Positions 1-9,144 of a DNA stretch of 51,037 bases are shown here, piece after piece. The position numbers and the translations under genes are program-made. The stretch is from positions 1 to 51,037 of the forward strand of contig JAFMCL010000019.1 of assembly GCA_017857815.1 (NCBI GenBank), written 5' to 3'. The notes below the pieces were generated by a model. That model was given only the letters and a program-made list of their open reading frames with translations. It had not been told where the DNA came from and did not search any database. The first letter of the stretch is position 1; each line of letters begins with the position of its first letter. Source of the DNA: Flavobacteriaceae bacterium. Lineage in GTDB: Bacteria > Bacteroidota > Bacteroidia > Flavobacteriales > Flavobacteriaceae.

Positions 1-1963
1 ATCTTTTGTAAAGTTTCATTGGGTGTTCGGTGCCACCTTTTGAGAGAATGTTATCCAGAAAAGACTTAGAGGTTTCTTTGTCAAAAACTCCTTTTTCTTG
101 GAACAACTCAAAAGCATCTGCATCAAGAACTTCAGCCCATTTATAACTGTAATAACCTGCGGAATATCCTCCCTGGAAAATATGAGAAAACGCAGTACTA
201 GATGCGTTTTCAGGAGTGTCCGAAGTAAATTGAATTCTTTTTAATATTTTAGTTTCATGTTCCTTGATGTCCTTGATTTCAAGAGCATGTTTCCCGTGAT
301 AAGACAGGTCTAAAAAGCTAAAACCTAATTGTCTAAGTGTTTGAAGTCCTTGCTGAAAATGAGCTGCTTTTTTTATTTTTTCAATCAAATGCATTGGGAT
401 CACTTCTTCCGTTTGATAGTGCTTGGCAAACAAAGCTAAGGCTTCGGGTTCGTAGCACCAGTTTTCCATAATTTGACTAGGTAATTCAACAAAATCCCAA
501 TAAACGCTTGTCCCACTCAAGCCACGATAAGCTGTGTCGGCAAGTATCCCGTGTAGTGCATGTCCAAATTCATGAAACAAGGTAGTTACTTCCTGAAAAG
601 TTAATAGGGAAGGTAGTGTTGCGGTGGGCTTAGAAAAGTTACATACAATTGAAATGTGCGGACGTTGATTTTTACTTTGCGAACGGTATGATGTCATCCA
701 TGCACCATTTCGTTTTCCAGGTCTTGGGAAAAAGTCTGTGTATAATATGGCGCGGAATTCACCTTCTCTATTATACACTTCATAAACATCAACTTCCTTG
801 TGATACCCCTCAAGCTTTTTATTTTTCTTAAAGCTTAATCCATACAATCTTGCTACAATTTCAAAAAGCCCCGACTGTACATTTTCCAAAGAAAAATAAG
901 GCTTGAGTTCTTGCTCGTCGAGCTCTAACTGCGCTTGTTTTAACTTTTCAGAAATATAAGCAGTATCCCATTTTTCAACAGTATCAATTTGAAGGTTGCT
1001 TTTTGCAAACTGTTTCATCTCTTCCCATTCTAAGGTTGCACTGGGCAGTGCTTTTTCGTAAAGATCCTCTAGGAAATCAGTTACCTTCTCCTCAGATTGT
1101 GCCATTCGTTCCTCCAGAACAAAAGCTGCATGGGATTCATAACCCAAAAGTTTTGCCCGTTCATTTCTTAGTCTGACAAGTTTTAGAATGATTTCGGTAT
1201 TATTATAGTTGTTTTCTTGAAAACCTCTTTTTCCAAAGGCAATACTCATGCTTTTTCTAAGCTCGCGTTTATCAATATAGGTCATAAAAGGCATGTAACT
1301 TGGATAGTCCAAAGTGAAAATCCAACCCTGTTTGTTTTTGGAATTTGCCATTTCAGCGGCCATCTCTTTCGCAGATTCAGGCAAACCCTTCAATTGACTC
1401 TCGTCTGATATGTGTAGTTCAAAAGCCTGACTGTCTGCCAGAACATTTTCTCCGAAAGTGAGTCCTAACTTTGCTTTTTCGGAATCTATTTCACGCAATT
1501 TTTCTTTTTCCGATTTTGATAATAAAGCTCCGTTTCGAACAAACCCCTTGTATTCTTTTTCTAAAAGGGTTAATTGTTCTGTATTGAGTTTCTGACGGTC
1601 TTCGTTTTCGAAGATATATTTAATCCTATTGAAAAGTGCCTTGTTAAGTCGAATGTCATTTTGAAACTCCGTAAGTAGTTGGGAGGCATCTTGTGTGACA
1701 GCCTGAAGTTCATCAGAGGTTTCAGCACTATTGAGATTAAACAATAAAGTACTATTTCTTTCGAGAAGATCGCTGCAATTTTCCATTGCTTCGAGAGTGT
1801 TCTCAAAAGTTGCGATTGAACTTTGATTAGTGATCTTATCAATTTCAATCAGGGCATCTTTGATGTTTTCAGTTAAGGCAGGGAGGAAATGTTCTGAAGA
1901 AATTTTACTAAAAGGAGCAGCTTGAAAAGGGGTTTCAAACGAACTTAAAAGAGGGTTTTTCAA
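1..1963 (-). CDS. dcp: M3 family zinc metallopeptidase (Dcp/oligopeptidase A-like), C-terminus cut by window edge
   Basis: Probable cytoplasmic or periplasmic peptidyl-dipeptidase/oligopeptidase that trims short peptides. The 654 residues present contain the M3 zinc motif HEFGHALHG (first His about residue 464), followed about 25 residues later by FVELPSQ, which supplies the third zinc ligand Glu. Family members run about 675-685 aa, so roughly 20 C-terminal residues lie beyond position 1. No ATG fits the N-terminus. The best start is TTG at 1961-1963, giving LKNPLLSSFETPF, which is where family members begin. It lies 2 nt after the purE stop, so translational coupling in a purK-purE-dcp operon is likely. 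No signal peptide is visible. Family assignment is firm; the exact specificity (Dcp versus OpdA) is inferred. Confidence 0.9.
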   Translation of the reverse strand, partial: MKNPLLSSFETPFQAAPFSKISSEHFLPALTENIKDALIEIDKITNQSSIATFENTLEAMENCSDLLERNSTLLFNLNSAETSDELQAVTQDASQLLTEFQNDIRLNKALFNRIKYIFENEDRQKLNTEQLTLLEKEYKGFVRNGALLSKSEKEKLREIDSEKAKLGLTFGENVLADSQAFELHISDESQLKGLPESAKEMAAEMANSKNKQGWIFTLDYPSYMPFMTYIDKRELRKSMSIAFGKRGFQENNYNNTEIILKLVRLRNERAKLLGYESHAAFVLEERMAQSEEKVTDFLEDLYEKALPSATLEWEEMKQFAKSNLQIDTVEKWDTAYISEKLKQAQLELDEQELKPYFSLENVQSGLFEIVARLYGLSFKKNKKLEGYHKEVDVYEVYNREGEFRAILYTDFFPRPGKRNGAWMTSYRSQSKNQRPHISIVCNFSKPTATLPSLLTFQEVTTLFHEFGHALHGILADTAYRGLSGTSVYWDFVELPSQIMENWCYEPEALALFAKHYQTEEVIPMHLIEKIKKAAHFQQGLQTLRQLGFSFLDLSYHGKHALEIKDIKEHETKILKRIQFTSDTPENASSTAFSHIFQGGYSAGYYSYKWAEVLDADAFELFQEKGVFDKETSKSFLDNILSKGGTEHPMKLYKR

Positions 1964-1965
1964 TA

Positions 1966-2451
1966 TTATTTTTTTAAATTTTCTGAACTTTGAATTACTT
2001 TTTGTTCTAGGGATTTTTTATAAAGAACAACTTTGTCAAGGACGCAACTGTCAGCACATCCGATGATTTGAGCGGCAAGAATACCAGCGTTTTTTGCGCC
2101 GTTTAGTGCTACCGTAGCAACGGGAACACCACCTGGCATTTGTAGTATGGATAGAACAGAATCCCATCCGTCAATAGAATTCGATGACTTGACAGGTACG
2201 CCTACAACTGGAAGTGGTGTCAATGAAGCGATCATTCCTGGAAGGTGAGCAGCGCCACCAGCGCCGGCAATAATTACCTTGAGCCCTCTTTTGTGCGCTT
2301 CTTCACCATAAGCCATCATCTTTTGTGGAGACCGATGCGCCGAAACAATGTCTACTTCAATTTCGATGTCAAATCCTCTGAGAATGTCAATGGCCTCTTG
2401 CATGATTGGCAGATCCGATTGACTTCCCATTATTATTCCTACTTGTGCCAT
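1966..2451 (-). CDS. purE: N5-carboxyaminoimidazole ribonucleotide mutase PurE (class I)
   Basis: Converts N5-CAIR to CAIR in de novo purine synthesis. The 161-aa protein has the class I PurE signatures: MGSQSDLP at the N-terminus (phosphate binding), SAHRSP around residue 40, and GAGGAAHLPG around residue 65. Length is normal for bacterial PurE. Its ATG lies 1 nt after the purK stop, so the two consecutive pathway enzymes are translated from one message. The presence of PurK confirms the bacterial two-step route rather than a class II, CO2-using PurE. Confidence 0.97.
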   Translation of the reverse strand: MAQVGIIMGSQSDLPIMQEAIDILRGFDIEIEVDIVSAHRSPQKMMAYGEEAHKRGLKVIIAGAGGAAHLPGMIASLTPLPVVGVPVKSSNSIDGWDSVLSILQMPGGVPVATVALNGAKNAGILAAQIIGCADSCVLDKVVLYKKSLEQKVIQSSENLKK

Positions 2452-2452
2452 A

Positions 2453-3607
2453 TTATTTTGAGATTATTGATAAGGTTTGTTTTACTTGTTCCGCTATTTT
2501 TCGAGCAGTTTCTATTTCTGAGTGAATGATCGTTACATGCCCCATTTTCCTGTTGGGGCGGGTTTCTTTTTTACCGTAAATATGAGGAATTACCCCATCA
2601 ATTGCTAAGATTTGGTCAATGTTTTTGTAATGAACAGCTCCAGTATGTCCCTCACTACCAACGAGGTTAACCATCACACCAGCACTTTTACTGTCTGTTT
2701 TGCCCAAGGGCAAATTGAGTATGGCCCTGAGGTGTTGCTCAAACTGACATGTATAGGAAGCTTCAATGCTAAAGTGTCCACTATTGTGGGGTCGTGGAGC
2801 AACTTCATTTATCAAAACCTCTCCCTCTGGCGTAAGGAAGAGTTCAACAGCCAACAGTCCAATATGACCATAAGCTTCAGAAACTTTTGTTGCTATTTCT
2901 ATGGCCCTATCAGCATGTTTTTTATCAATTCTAGCCGGGCATAGAACATATTCCACTTGATTTGAGGTGGGATGAAATTCTGATTCGACCACAGGGTAAT
3001 TGACCGTTTCCCCTTGAGCTCTTCGACAAATAATAACGGCGAGTTCGTGGGTAAAATTGACCATTTCTTCGATCAAGCAAGCGCCATCAAGTAGCGTTTC
3101 TAATTCTTTATTTGATCGAACAATCTTTACGCCATAACCATCATATCCCATCGATGCGGATTTCCATACAAATGGGAATGACAGCTTCCCTTTTGCGACA
3201 GCATCTTTGACTTCATCTATCCGAGTAAATTCTTCATAATGTGCAGTCGGGAGCTTATTTTGATTATAAAACCTTTTTTGCAAACATTTGTTTTGAATGT
3301 TTTTCAAGACATAAGGCTGTGGATAGACTTTGACTCCCTCTTTTTCAAGTTGCTCTAGGGCTTGGATGTTTACGTTTTCTATTTCTATGGTAATTAGATC
3401 TAAATTTTTTCCAAAATCATATACAGTTTGGTAGTCCATCAAATCTCCTTTGATAAACTTGTTGCAAGCTATTCTCGCAGGAGCATCATCACTTGGGTCT
3501 AATACATGAGTATTTATATCCCATTTACGGGTTGAATAGAGCAACATTTTACCCAGTTGTCCCCCGCCTAATATGCCAATTGTTTTTGAAGTTGAAAAAA
3601 AATCCAT
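2453..3607 (-). CDS. purK: N5-carboxyaminoimidazole ribonucleotide synthase PurK
   Basis: ATP-grasp enzyme that carboxylates AIR with bicarbonate and ATP to give N5-CAIR, the substrate of the adjacent PurE. The 384-aa sequence starts with a dinucleotide-like glycine motif (GILGGGQLGKML), has the ATP-grasp core around residues 100-300 (including VWKSASMGYDGYGV and INEVAPRPHNSGH), and a PurK-type C-terminal domain. It is the first gene of the minus-strand purK-purE-dcp unit. A TAnnTTTG promoter element lies 14 nt upstream of the ATG and is shared back to back with the adk promoter. Confidence 0.97.
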   Translation of the reverse strand: MDFFSTSKTIGILGGGQLGKMLLYSTRKWDINTHVLDPSDDAPARIACNKFIKGDLMDYQTVYDFGKNLDLITIEIENVNIQALEQLEKEGVKVYPQPYVLKNIQNKCLQKRFYNQNKLPTAHYEEFTRIDEVKDAVAKGKLSFPFVWKSASMGYDGYGVKIVRSNKELETLLDGACLIEEMVNFTHELAVIICRRAQGETVNYPVVESEFHPTSNQVEYVLCPARIDKKHADRAIEIATKVSEAYGHIGLLAVELFLTPEGEVLINEVAPRPHNSGHFSIEASYTCQFEQHLRAILNLPLGKTDSKSAGVMVNLVGSEGHTGAVHYKNIDQILAIDGVIPHIYGKKETRPNRKMGHVTIIHSEIETARKIAEQVKQTLSIISK

Positions 3608-3621
3608 TAAATAGTTTTATG

Positions 3622-3629
3622 CAAAAATA
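3622..3629 (-). promoter_or_regulatory. Candidate -7 element for purK
   Basis: The plus strand reads CAAAAATA, which is TATTTTTG on the minus strand and matches the Bacteroidetes -7 consensus TAnnTTTG. It ends 14 nt upstream of the purK ATG, implying a leader of only about 8 nt. No clear -33 TTG was found at the usual spacing. The motif is short and AT-rich, so support comes mainly from its position. Confidence 0.5.
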
Positions 3630-3671
3630 AGCATATCTTTTGTGGAAAGGAAGAAAGCATAACAATTTGGA

Positions 3672-3679
3672 TATCTTTG
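3672..3679 (+). promoter_or_regulatory. Candidate -7 element for adk-obgE-mpl unit
   Basis: TATCTTTG matches TAnnTTTG exactly and ends 16 nt before the adk ATG. It is divergent from the purK promoter in the same 88-bp intergenic region. No convincing -33 TTG is seen at 17-23 bp spacing. Confidence 0.55.
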
Positions 3680-3695
3680 TGTAAAATTTTTTTAA

Positions 3696-4271
3696 ATGAT
3701 TAATCTAGTACTTTTTGGAAAACCCGGAGCGGGAAAGGGAACTCAAGCGGAATTTTTGAAATCAAAATACGAACTATTTCACATTTCAACAGGGGATTTA
3801 TTTAGACACCACATAACCAACGCAACTGATTTAGGAAAATTAGCTAAATCTTATATGGATCAAGGGGATTTGGTCCCAGACCAAGTTACAATAGACATGT
3901 TGAAAGTTGCGGTCGAATCCAATCCAGAGACAAAAGGTTTTATTTTTGACGGCTTCCCAAGAACCACGAAACAGGCAATTGCCTTAGATGAATTTCTTTC
4001 AGAAAAATCAATGTCAATAACTGCTACTGTTGCCCTCGAAGCAGCCGATGATGTTTTAATTGGACGCTTATTAAATCGAGGAATAACCAGCGGCAGAGTG
4101 GACGATCAAGATGAGGTTAAAATTAGGAATCGTTTCGACGAATACAACAGTAAAACTGCGCCACTTCGTGATTTTTACGAAGATCAAGGAAAGTTTCACA
4201 GCGTTAATGGTATTGGTAGTATAGACGAAATTACAGGAAGATTAACGTTACTAATAGATAGTTTTTTATAA
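3696..4271 (+). CDS. adk: Adenylate kinase
   Basis: Catalyses ATP + AMP = 2 ADP in the cytoplasm. The P-loop GKPGAGKGTQ is at residues 8-17, the AMP-binding segment STGDLFR near residue 31, and FDGFPRT near residue 84. The 191-aa length and the compact segment GRLLNRGITSGRVDDQDE show a short LID without the zinc-binding insertion, as in other short bacterial and eukaryotic AK1-like forms. It heads a plus-strand operon, with obgE starting 6 nt after its stop. Confidence 0.97.
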   Translation: MINLVLFGKPGAGKGTQAEFLKSKYELFHISTGDLFRHHITNATDLGKLAKSYMDQGDLVPDQVTIDMLKVAVESNPETKGFIFDGFPRTTKQAIALDEFLSEKSMSITATVALEAADDVLIGRLLNRGITSGRVDDQDEVKIRNRFDEYNSKTAPLRDFYEDQGKFHSVNGIGSIDEITGRLTLLIDSFL

Positions 4272-4277
4272 AAACAG

Positions 4278-5288
4278 ATGACAGAAGGGAATTTTGTAGA
4301 CTATGTTAAATTAAAAGTTAAATCCGGAAACGGAGGCAAAGGCTCTGTCCATTTGCACCGTGAAAAATTCATTACCAAAGGAGGACCCGATGGAGGAGAT
4401 GGAGGTAGAGGCGGCCATGTGATCGTAAAAGCGGATCCCAATTTATGGACACTCTATTCCTTTAAGTTTTCAAGACATTTTGCCGCGGGACATGGAGGAC
4501 ATGGAAGTAAAAGTCGAAGTAGTGGTGCCCAGGGGGTTGATGTTTACATCAATGTTCCATTAGGCACCATTGTTCGAGACACAAAAACAAACGAAATGCT
4601 TTTTGAAATCGTTGAAGCAGATCAAGAAGTCATACTTTTAGAAGGTGGTTTGGGGGGTTTAGGGAACTGGAATTTTAGATCTCCAACGAATCAAACGCCA
4701 AGATATGCTCAGCCAGGCAGGCCGGCAAAAGAGCTTGAAGTAACCTTGGAACTTAAGGTACTCGCAGATGTTGGTTTGGTTGGTTTTCCGAATGCAGGAA
4801 AATCTACCCTATTGGCTTCCGTTAGTGGCGCAAAGCCAAAGATTGCAGATTATGAGTTCACCACTTTAAAACCGAACTTAGGAATTGTCCCTTACAGAGA
4901 TTTTCAGTCTTTTGTGATGGCGGACATACCAGGAATTATTGAAGGTGCTGCTGATGGGAAGGGACTTGGACACTATTTTTTACGTCACATTGAGCGAAAC
5001 TCGGTTTTGCTATTTCTTATTCCTGCAGATTCTTCAGATGTTAAAAAAACCTTTAATATTCTAATGAATGAGCTTAAAATTTTTAATCCAGAACTGGTTG
5101 ATAAAGACTATATCGTTGCACTTTCTAAATGTGATTTACTTGATGACGAGCTTAAAAGTGAGTATGCTAAAGAAATGGCAGAAAATTTCAAAGGCATTCC
5201 TCATTGTATGATTTCAGGGGTAGCACAAACTGGACTGGAGCAATTGAAAGATCTAATTTGGAAAATATTGAATACACCTAATGCTTAG
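4278..5288 (+). CDS. obgE: GTPase Obg/CgtA
   Basis: Essential ribosome-associated GTPase acting in 50S assembly and stress control. Residues 1-160 form the glycine-rich Obg fold ([24 protein letters not shown]). The G domain follows with P-loop GFPNAGKST (about residue 170), G3 DIPGIIEGA and G4 SKCD. At 336 aa it lacks the C-terminal OCT extension found in some Gram-positive homologues, which is normal here. The last 8 nt overlap the next gene, so the two are translationally coupled. Confidence 0.97.
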   Translation: MTEGNFVDYVKLKVKSGNGGKGSVHLHREKFITKGGPDGGDGGRGGHVIVKADPNLWTLYSFKFSRHFAAGHGGHGSKSRSSGAQGVDVYINVPLGTIVRDTKTNEMLFEIVEADQEVILLEGGLGGLGNWNFRSPTNQTPRYAQPGRPAKELEVTLELKVLADVGLVGFPNAGKSTLLASVSGAKPKIADYEFTTLKPNLGIVPYRDFQSFVMADIPGIIEGAADGKGLGHYFLRHIERNSVLLFLIPADSSDVKKTFNILMNELKIFNPELVDKDYIVALSKCDLLDDELKSEYAKEMAENFKGIPHCMISGVAQTGLEQLKDLIWKILNTPNA

Positions 5289-6171
5289 TTTTAAATCATT
5301 TTTCCTAACTTTTTTTTTAAGTTTTCTTTTTTCTTTCTCACAAGAATCAAGGTCTTTTGTTAAATATGATTTTAAAAATGACAAAGTTTATAATCTCAAG
5401 TTAAAGGAATTAAAAGATAGTTTAAATAAAAACTCAACCAGCAAATTAGAAAGAAAAATTGCAGATTTAGCCTTCTATTATAAAGATTGGGATACGGCCA
5501 TTGGTTTTTATGAAAAAGTAGTCTTAAATGCACCAAAAGGAGACAGTTACTTTAGACTTTCTGTGGCTGCAGGAAGAAAATCACTCGAGGTTTCTAGGTT
5601 GTTTTCTATTAGTTATTTGGGTAAAACAAGAAGTGCTTTATTGAAAGCATTAGAGCTTCAGCCAAACAACCCCTTGTTTTTGAGAACTGCTATTGAAATT
5701 TTTTATGAAATCCCCAATTTTTTGGGAGGAGACAAGGAGTTTGCCAAGGAAAAAGCAGCACTTCTTTATGAGCTTGATCCTATTGAGGGTTTAATGGCAA
5801 AGGGTTATTTAAATGAAAAAGAGGAGGATCTTGTGTTGGCAAAATTAAACTATTCCAAAGCCATAAAATTAATTTTGAAAGAGGAGCTGGAACTTGTTCT
5901 AAACCGAGAAAGAAGAGATTTGGCTTACGAGTTAGGGAGAGTGACCGCTGATTTTGAAATTAACAATGAATTGGGTATTACTTCACTTCAGTTTTATTTA
6001 AAAAACTATAATTTTATTGACAATATTGCCTTGGAATGGGTCTATTTTAATTTGGCTAAAATCTCAATCAAGCAGAAAGCCATGCAAAAAAGTAAGATTT
6101 ATTTGGAAAAGGCTTTGGAAATTAAACCCGATTTTAAACAGGCATTACTTCTTAAAAAAGAAATAAAATAA
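5281..6171 (+). CDS. Secreted tetratricopeptide-repeat protein, function unknown
   Basis: The 296-aa protein starts with a hydrophobic, phenylalanine-rich signal peptide (residues 4-20, cleavage likely near FSFSQ), so it probably faces the periplasm. The rest is alpha-helical with at least three TPR-like pairs: about residues 60-85 ([19 protein letters not shown]), 115-130 ([13 protein letters not shown]) and 270-290 ([17 protein letters not shown] type). TPRs usually bind partner proteins. The gene overlaps obgE by 8 nt and is 2 nt from mpl, so it is co-transcribed with an envelope-recycling enzyme. I do not recognise a specific family and assign no activity. Confidence 0.8.
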   Translation: MLSFKSFFLTFFLSFLFSFSQESRSFVKYDFKNDKVYNLKLKELKDSLNKNSTSKLERKIADLAFYYKDWDTAIGFYEKVVLNAPKGDSYFRLSVAAGRKSLEVSRLFSISYLGKTRSALLKALELQPNNPLFLRTAIEIFYEIPNFLGGDKEFAKEKAALLYELDPIEGLMAKGYLNEKEEDLVLAKLNYSKAIKLILKEELELVLNRERRDLAYELGRVTADFEINNELGITSLQFYLKNYNFIDNIALEWVYFNLAKISIKQKAMQKSKIYLEKALEIKPDFKQALLLKKEIK

Positions 6172-6173
6172 AA

Positions 6174-7538
6174 ATGAAAAAACTTCATTTTATAGCAATA
6201 GGAGGCAGTGCCATGCACAGCTTGGCAATTGCATTAAAAAACAATGGAGACGAAATCACGGGGAGCGACGATGCTATTTTCGACCCCTCTAAATCCAATT
6301 TAGAAGCAGCTGGAATTTGCCCTATAGAATTGGGCTGGTTTCCTGAAAAAATAACTTCGGATCTAGCGGCTGTCATCTTGGGGATGCATGCAAAAGCAGA
6401 CAATCCAGAGCTAATTAAGGCCAAAGAAATGGGGCTTTTGATTTATTCTTATCCCGAATTTATTTATGCGTTTTCTAAAGAAAAAACACGGGTAGTAATT
6501 GCTGGAAGTCACGGAAAAACGACCATTACCGCAATGATTCTTCATGTTTTAAATTATCAAGATATCGCAGTCGATTTTATGATAGGCGCTAGCTTATCAG
6601 GATTTGAAAACTCGGTTTACCTGAGTGAAACGAATGATTTTATTTTACTTGAAGGTGATGAATATTTATCTTCCCCCATCGATCTAAGACCAAAATTTCA
6701 TCTTTATAAGCCACAAATTGCATTGATTAGTGGTATTGCCTGGGACCATGTCAATGTTTTTCCAACGCAAGAAGATTATAACAAACAATTTGAGATTTTT
6801 ATCGATTCGATTACTCCAGGAGGTGTTTTGGTTTATAATGATGAAGATACAACGCTTGCGAGCCTTTCGACAGCTTCTCCAAATACCATAAGAAAAGAAG
6901 CCTATCAGACTCCAGATTTTGTTATTGAAAAAGGCACCACCTATTTGGAAACGGATGAGGGCCCACTTCCACTAGAGATTTTTGGAAACCACAACTTGTC
7001 CAATTTGGCAGGTGCCAAATGGATTTGTCAGTTGATGGGAGTTGATGAGGACGATTTTTATCAGGCCATTAGTTCGTTTATGGGTGCGTCCAAACGTCTT
7101 GAAAAAATGGTTTCTGGAAAAACCAGTCACCTGTATAAGGATTTTGCACACGCACCAAGTAAGGTAAGTGCAACCACCAACGCGGTTAAAAATCAATTTT
7201 CTGAATTTAAACTGATTGCTTGTTTCGAATTGCACACCTTTAGTAGTTTAGATAAAACGTTTATAAATAAATATCAAGGCAGTCTGAGTGCTTCAGATCA
7301 AGCGATTGTTTTTTATGACCCTGCCGCCTTGAAAATAAAAAATCGCCCTGAAATTAGTGAACAACAAATCAAGCATGCATTTGATGATGAGCAACTATTG
7401 GTTTTTACAGACCCACAGGAATTAGAGCAATACCTTCATGGATTAGAATACACAGAGAGCGTCTTATTGATGATGAGTTCGGGTAATTATGGAGGAATTG
7501 ATTGGGGAAAACTTAAGAATACCCTTTCGGATTATTAG
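6174..7538 (+). CDS. mpl: UDP-N-acetylmuramate:L-Ala-gamma-D-Glu-meso-DAP ligase Mpl
   Basis: Mur-ligase family enzyme that attaches recycled tripeptide to UDP-MurNAc. The N-terminus FIAIGGSAMHSLA is the MurC/Mpl nucleotide-binding motif, with Ser-Ala in place of the Gly-Ile-Gly-Met seen in MurC. The ATP loop GSHGKTT is near residue 113, and the central domain carries EGDEYLSS near residue 160. The C-terminal ligand domain follows (LYKDFAHAPSKV). The 454-aa length fits Mpl. A genuine MurC is encoded at 30381, which supports Mpl rather than a duplicate MurC. The gene sits 2 nt after the TPR gene. Confidence 0.88.
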   Translation: MKKLHFIAIGGSAMHSLAIALKNNGDEITGSDDAIFDPSKSNLEAAGICPIELGWFPEKITSDLAAVILGMHAKADNPELIKAKEMGLLIYSYPEFIYAFSKEKTRVVIAGSHGKTTITAMILHVLNYQDIAVDFMIGASLSGFENSVYLSETNDFILLEGDEYLSSPIDLRPKFHLYKPQIALISGIAWDHVNVFPTQEDYNKQFEIFIDSITPGGVLVYNDEDTTLASLSTASPNTIRKEAYQTPDFVIEKGTTYLETDEGPLPLEIFGNHNLSNLAGAKWICQLMGVDEDDFYQAISSFMGASKRLEKMVSGKTSHLYKDFAHAPSKVSATTNAVKNQFSEFKLIACFELHTFSSLDKTFINKYQGSLSASDQAIVFYDPAALKIKNRPEISEQQIKHAFDDEQLLVFTDPQELEQYLHGLEYTESVLLMMSSGNYGGIDWGKLKNTLSDY

Positions 7539-7585
7539 AAATACATCTTAAAAAATCCCTATATTTATTATGTACTTAATTAAAT

Positions 7586-8284
7586 ATGGCAAAATACACC
7601 CCTAATTTTACCATCAAACAATGGGAAGCTGCTGATCGACCTAGAGAGAAGTTAATTCAAAAAGGTTCAGATTATCTATCTAATGCAGAGCTACTTGCAA
7701 TTTTAATTGGAAGTGGCAATCGAGGAGAAAGTGCTGTCCGATTGATGCAGCGCATGATGTCCCAATATGGAAACAGTCTTTCAGAACTCCAAAAGTCATC
7801 CATTAATAAAATTATGGATTACAAAGGGATAGGACAAGCAAAAGCCGTGAAAATAAAAGCAGCCTTAGAGCTTTCTAAAAGACTTGTTGAAACGCCTTCG
7901 AAAGAACTTGTTCAGTTCACCAGTAGTGTAAAAGTATTCAACATAATGTTTCCGATTTTAGCCCGTTTGCCCCATGAAGAATTTTGGATTTTATACTTAA
8001 ACCGTTCCAACGGATTGGTCGACAAAAGTTGCCTTAGTAAAGGCGGAATATCTCAGACGGTTGTCGATGTTCGACTGGCAATGAAAAAAGCACTAGAACT
8101 CGGAGCTACCGGAATGATTTTGGTTCACAACCATCCTTCGGGAAATTTACAGCCCAGTAAACAAGACAAGAATATCACTAGAAAATTAATCAACGCAGCA
8201 GCAACTTTCGACATTCTCGTTTTAGATCATCTGATTATTTCTGAAAAAGGCTATTATAGTTTTAAAGATGAAAGTATTATTTGA
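7586..8284 (+). CDS. radC: RadC/JAB-domain (JAMM) protein
   Basis: 232-aa RadC family protein. An N-terminal UPF0758 helix-hairpin-helix region is present (DYKGIGQAKAVKIKAALEL, about residues 70-90). The C-terminal JAMM metalloprotease-like domain has the zinc signature HNHPSGNLQPSKQD (about residues 178-191). The family was named for radiation sensitivity, but its biochemical role in DNA repair is unproven. It is separated from mpl by 47 bp containing TATATTTA (7560-7567), one base off the -7 consensus, so it may have its own promoter. Confidence 0.95.
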   Translation: MAKYTPNFTIKQWEAADRPREKLIQKGSDYLSNAELLAILIGSGNRGESAVRLMQRMMSQYGNSLSELQKSSINKIMDYKGIGQAKAVKIKAALELSKRLVETPSKELVQFTSSVKVFNIMFPILARLPHEEFWILYLNRSNGLVDKSCLSKGGISQTVVDVRLAMKKALELGATGMILVHNHPSGNLQPSKQDKNITRKLINAAATFDILVLDHLIISEKGYYSFKDESII

Positions 8285-8370
8285 AAATTCGGAATTATTA
8301 TTCAAAAAAAACATCATTTCTGAAAATTACAATAGTATACGGCCTCATCAAGTGAGATGAAATTATTAAT

Positions 8371-8378
8371 TACCTTTG
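8371..8378 (+). promoter_or_regulatory. Candidate -7 element for the HAD phosphatase gene
   Basis: TACCTTTG matches TAnnTTTG exactly. It ends 5 nt before the ATG at 8384 and lies downstream of an in-frame ATG at 8357. If it is the promoter, the upstream ATG is not transcribed and the mRNA would be leaderless or nearly so. Confidence 0.5.
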
Positions 8379-8383
8379 TTTGG

Positions 8384-9079
8384 ATGGTGAAGAATGAAAT
8401 AATTACGGACCTTTTTTTTGATTTAGATCACACTTTATGGGATTTTGAAAAAAACTCAGCACTCACTTTTAAGAAAATATTTAATGAGTTGAAAATTGAA
8501 GTTCCACTTTCGGTTTTTCTTAAAAAATACAACCCCATCAACCACGCTTATTGGAAGCTATATCGTGAAGATAAAATTACTCAGATTGAATTAAGGTTAA
8601 AGAGGTTAGAAGAAACTTTTGAAGCGATTAATTATGAGATAGCAGGGTGTAGCATAAATGAAATTTCTGATAAATACATCGAATACTTATCTACCTTTCC
8701 TCATCTATTTCCTGAAACCATTATTGTTTTGGTCAGTTTACAAAAGAAATACAACATGCACATTATCAGTAACGGATTTGAAGAGGTTCAACACTCGAAG
8801 ATTGAACGATCTGGGCTCAAGCCTTTTTTTAAACATATCATTACTGCTGATAAAGTTGGAGTGAAAAAACCCAATCCCCTTATTTTCGAGCATGCCTTAA
8901 AAACAACAAACACCCGGCCACAAAATGCCCTAATGATTGGAGATAGTCTTGAAGCAGACATCTTAGGTGCAATCCATTTGGGAATGCAAGCCATCCACTT
9001 TAATTCTCATCATGAACCCTTTCATGAACATTGTCTTATTATAAATAAACTTGAAGAACTTAAAGTATTGTTGTCTTAA
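8384..9079 (+). CDS. HAD-superfamily hydrolase, YjjG-type pyrimidine 5'-nucleotidase
   Basis: Predicted cytoplasmic phosphatase of the YjjG group, which dephosphorylates non-canonical pyrimidine nucleotides. Motif I is FFDLDHTLWDF (nucleophile Asp13, general acid Asp15 counted from this start). Motif II is IISNGF, motif III Lys is in VKKPNPLIF, and motif IV is MIGDSLEADILGA. I chose the start at 8384 (232 residues) over the in-frame ATG at 8357, because the extra nine residues are hydrophobic, extend beyond the family's usual N-terminus, and overlap the -7 promoter element. The preceding 72-bp gap from radC holds no other gene. Confidence 0.88.
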   Translation: MVKNEIITDLFFDLDHTLWDFEKNSALTFKKIFNELKIEVPLSVFLKKYNPINHAYWKLYREDKITQIELRLKRLEETFEAINYEIAGCSINEISDKYIEYLSTFPHLFPETIIVLVSLQKKYNMHIISNGFEEVQHSKIERSGLKPFFKHIITADKVGVKKPNPLIFEHALKTTNTRPQNALMIGDSLEADILGAIHLGMQAIHFNSHHEPFHEHCLIINKLEELKVLLS

Positions 9080-9144
9080 TTGCGCCCAATAATTTAATTG
9101 AAATAATTTTTAACCCAAGTCTTAAAGTTTTAAATTCGCACATT

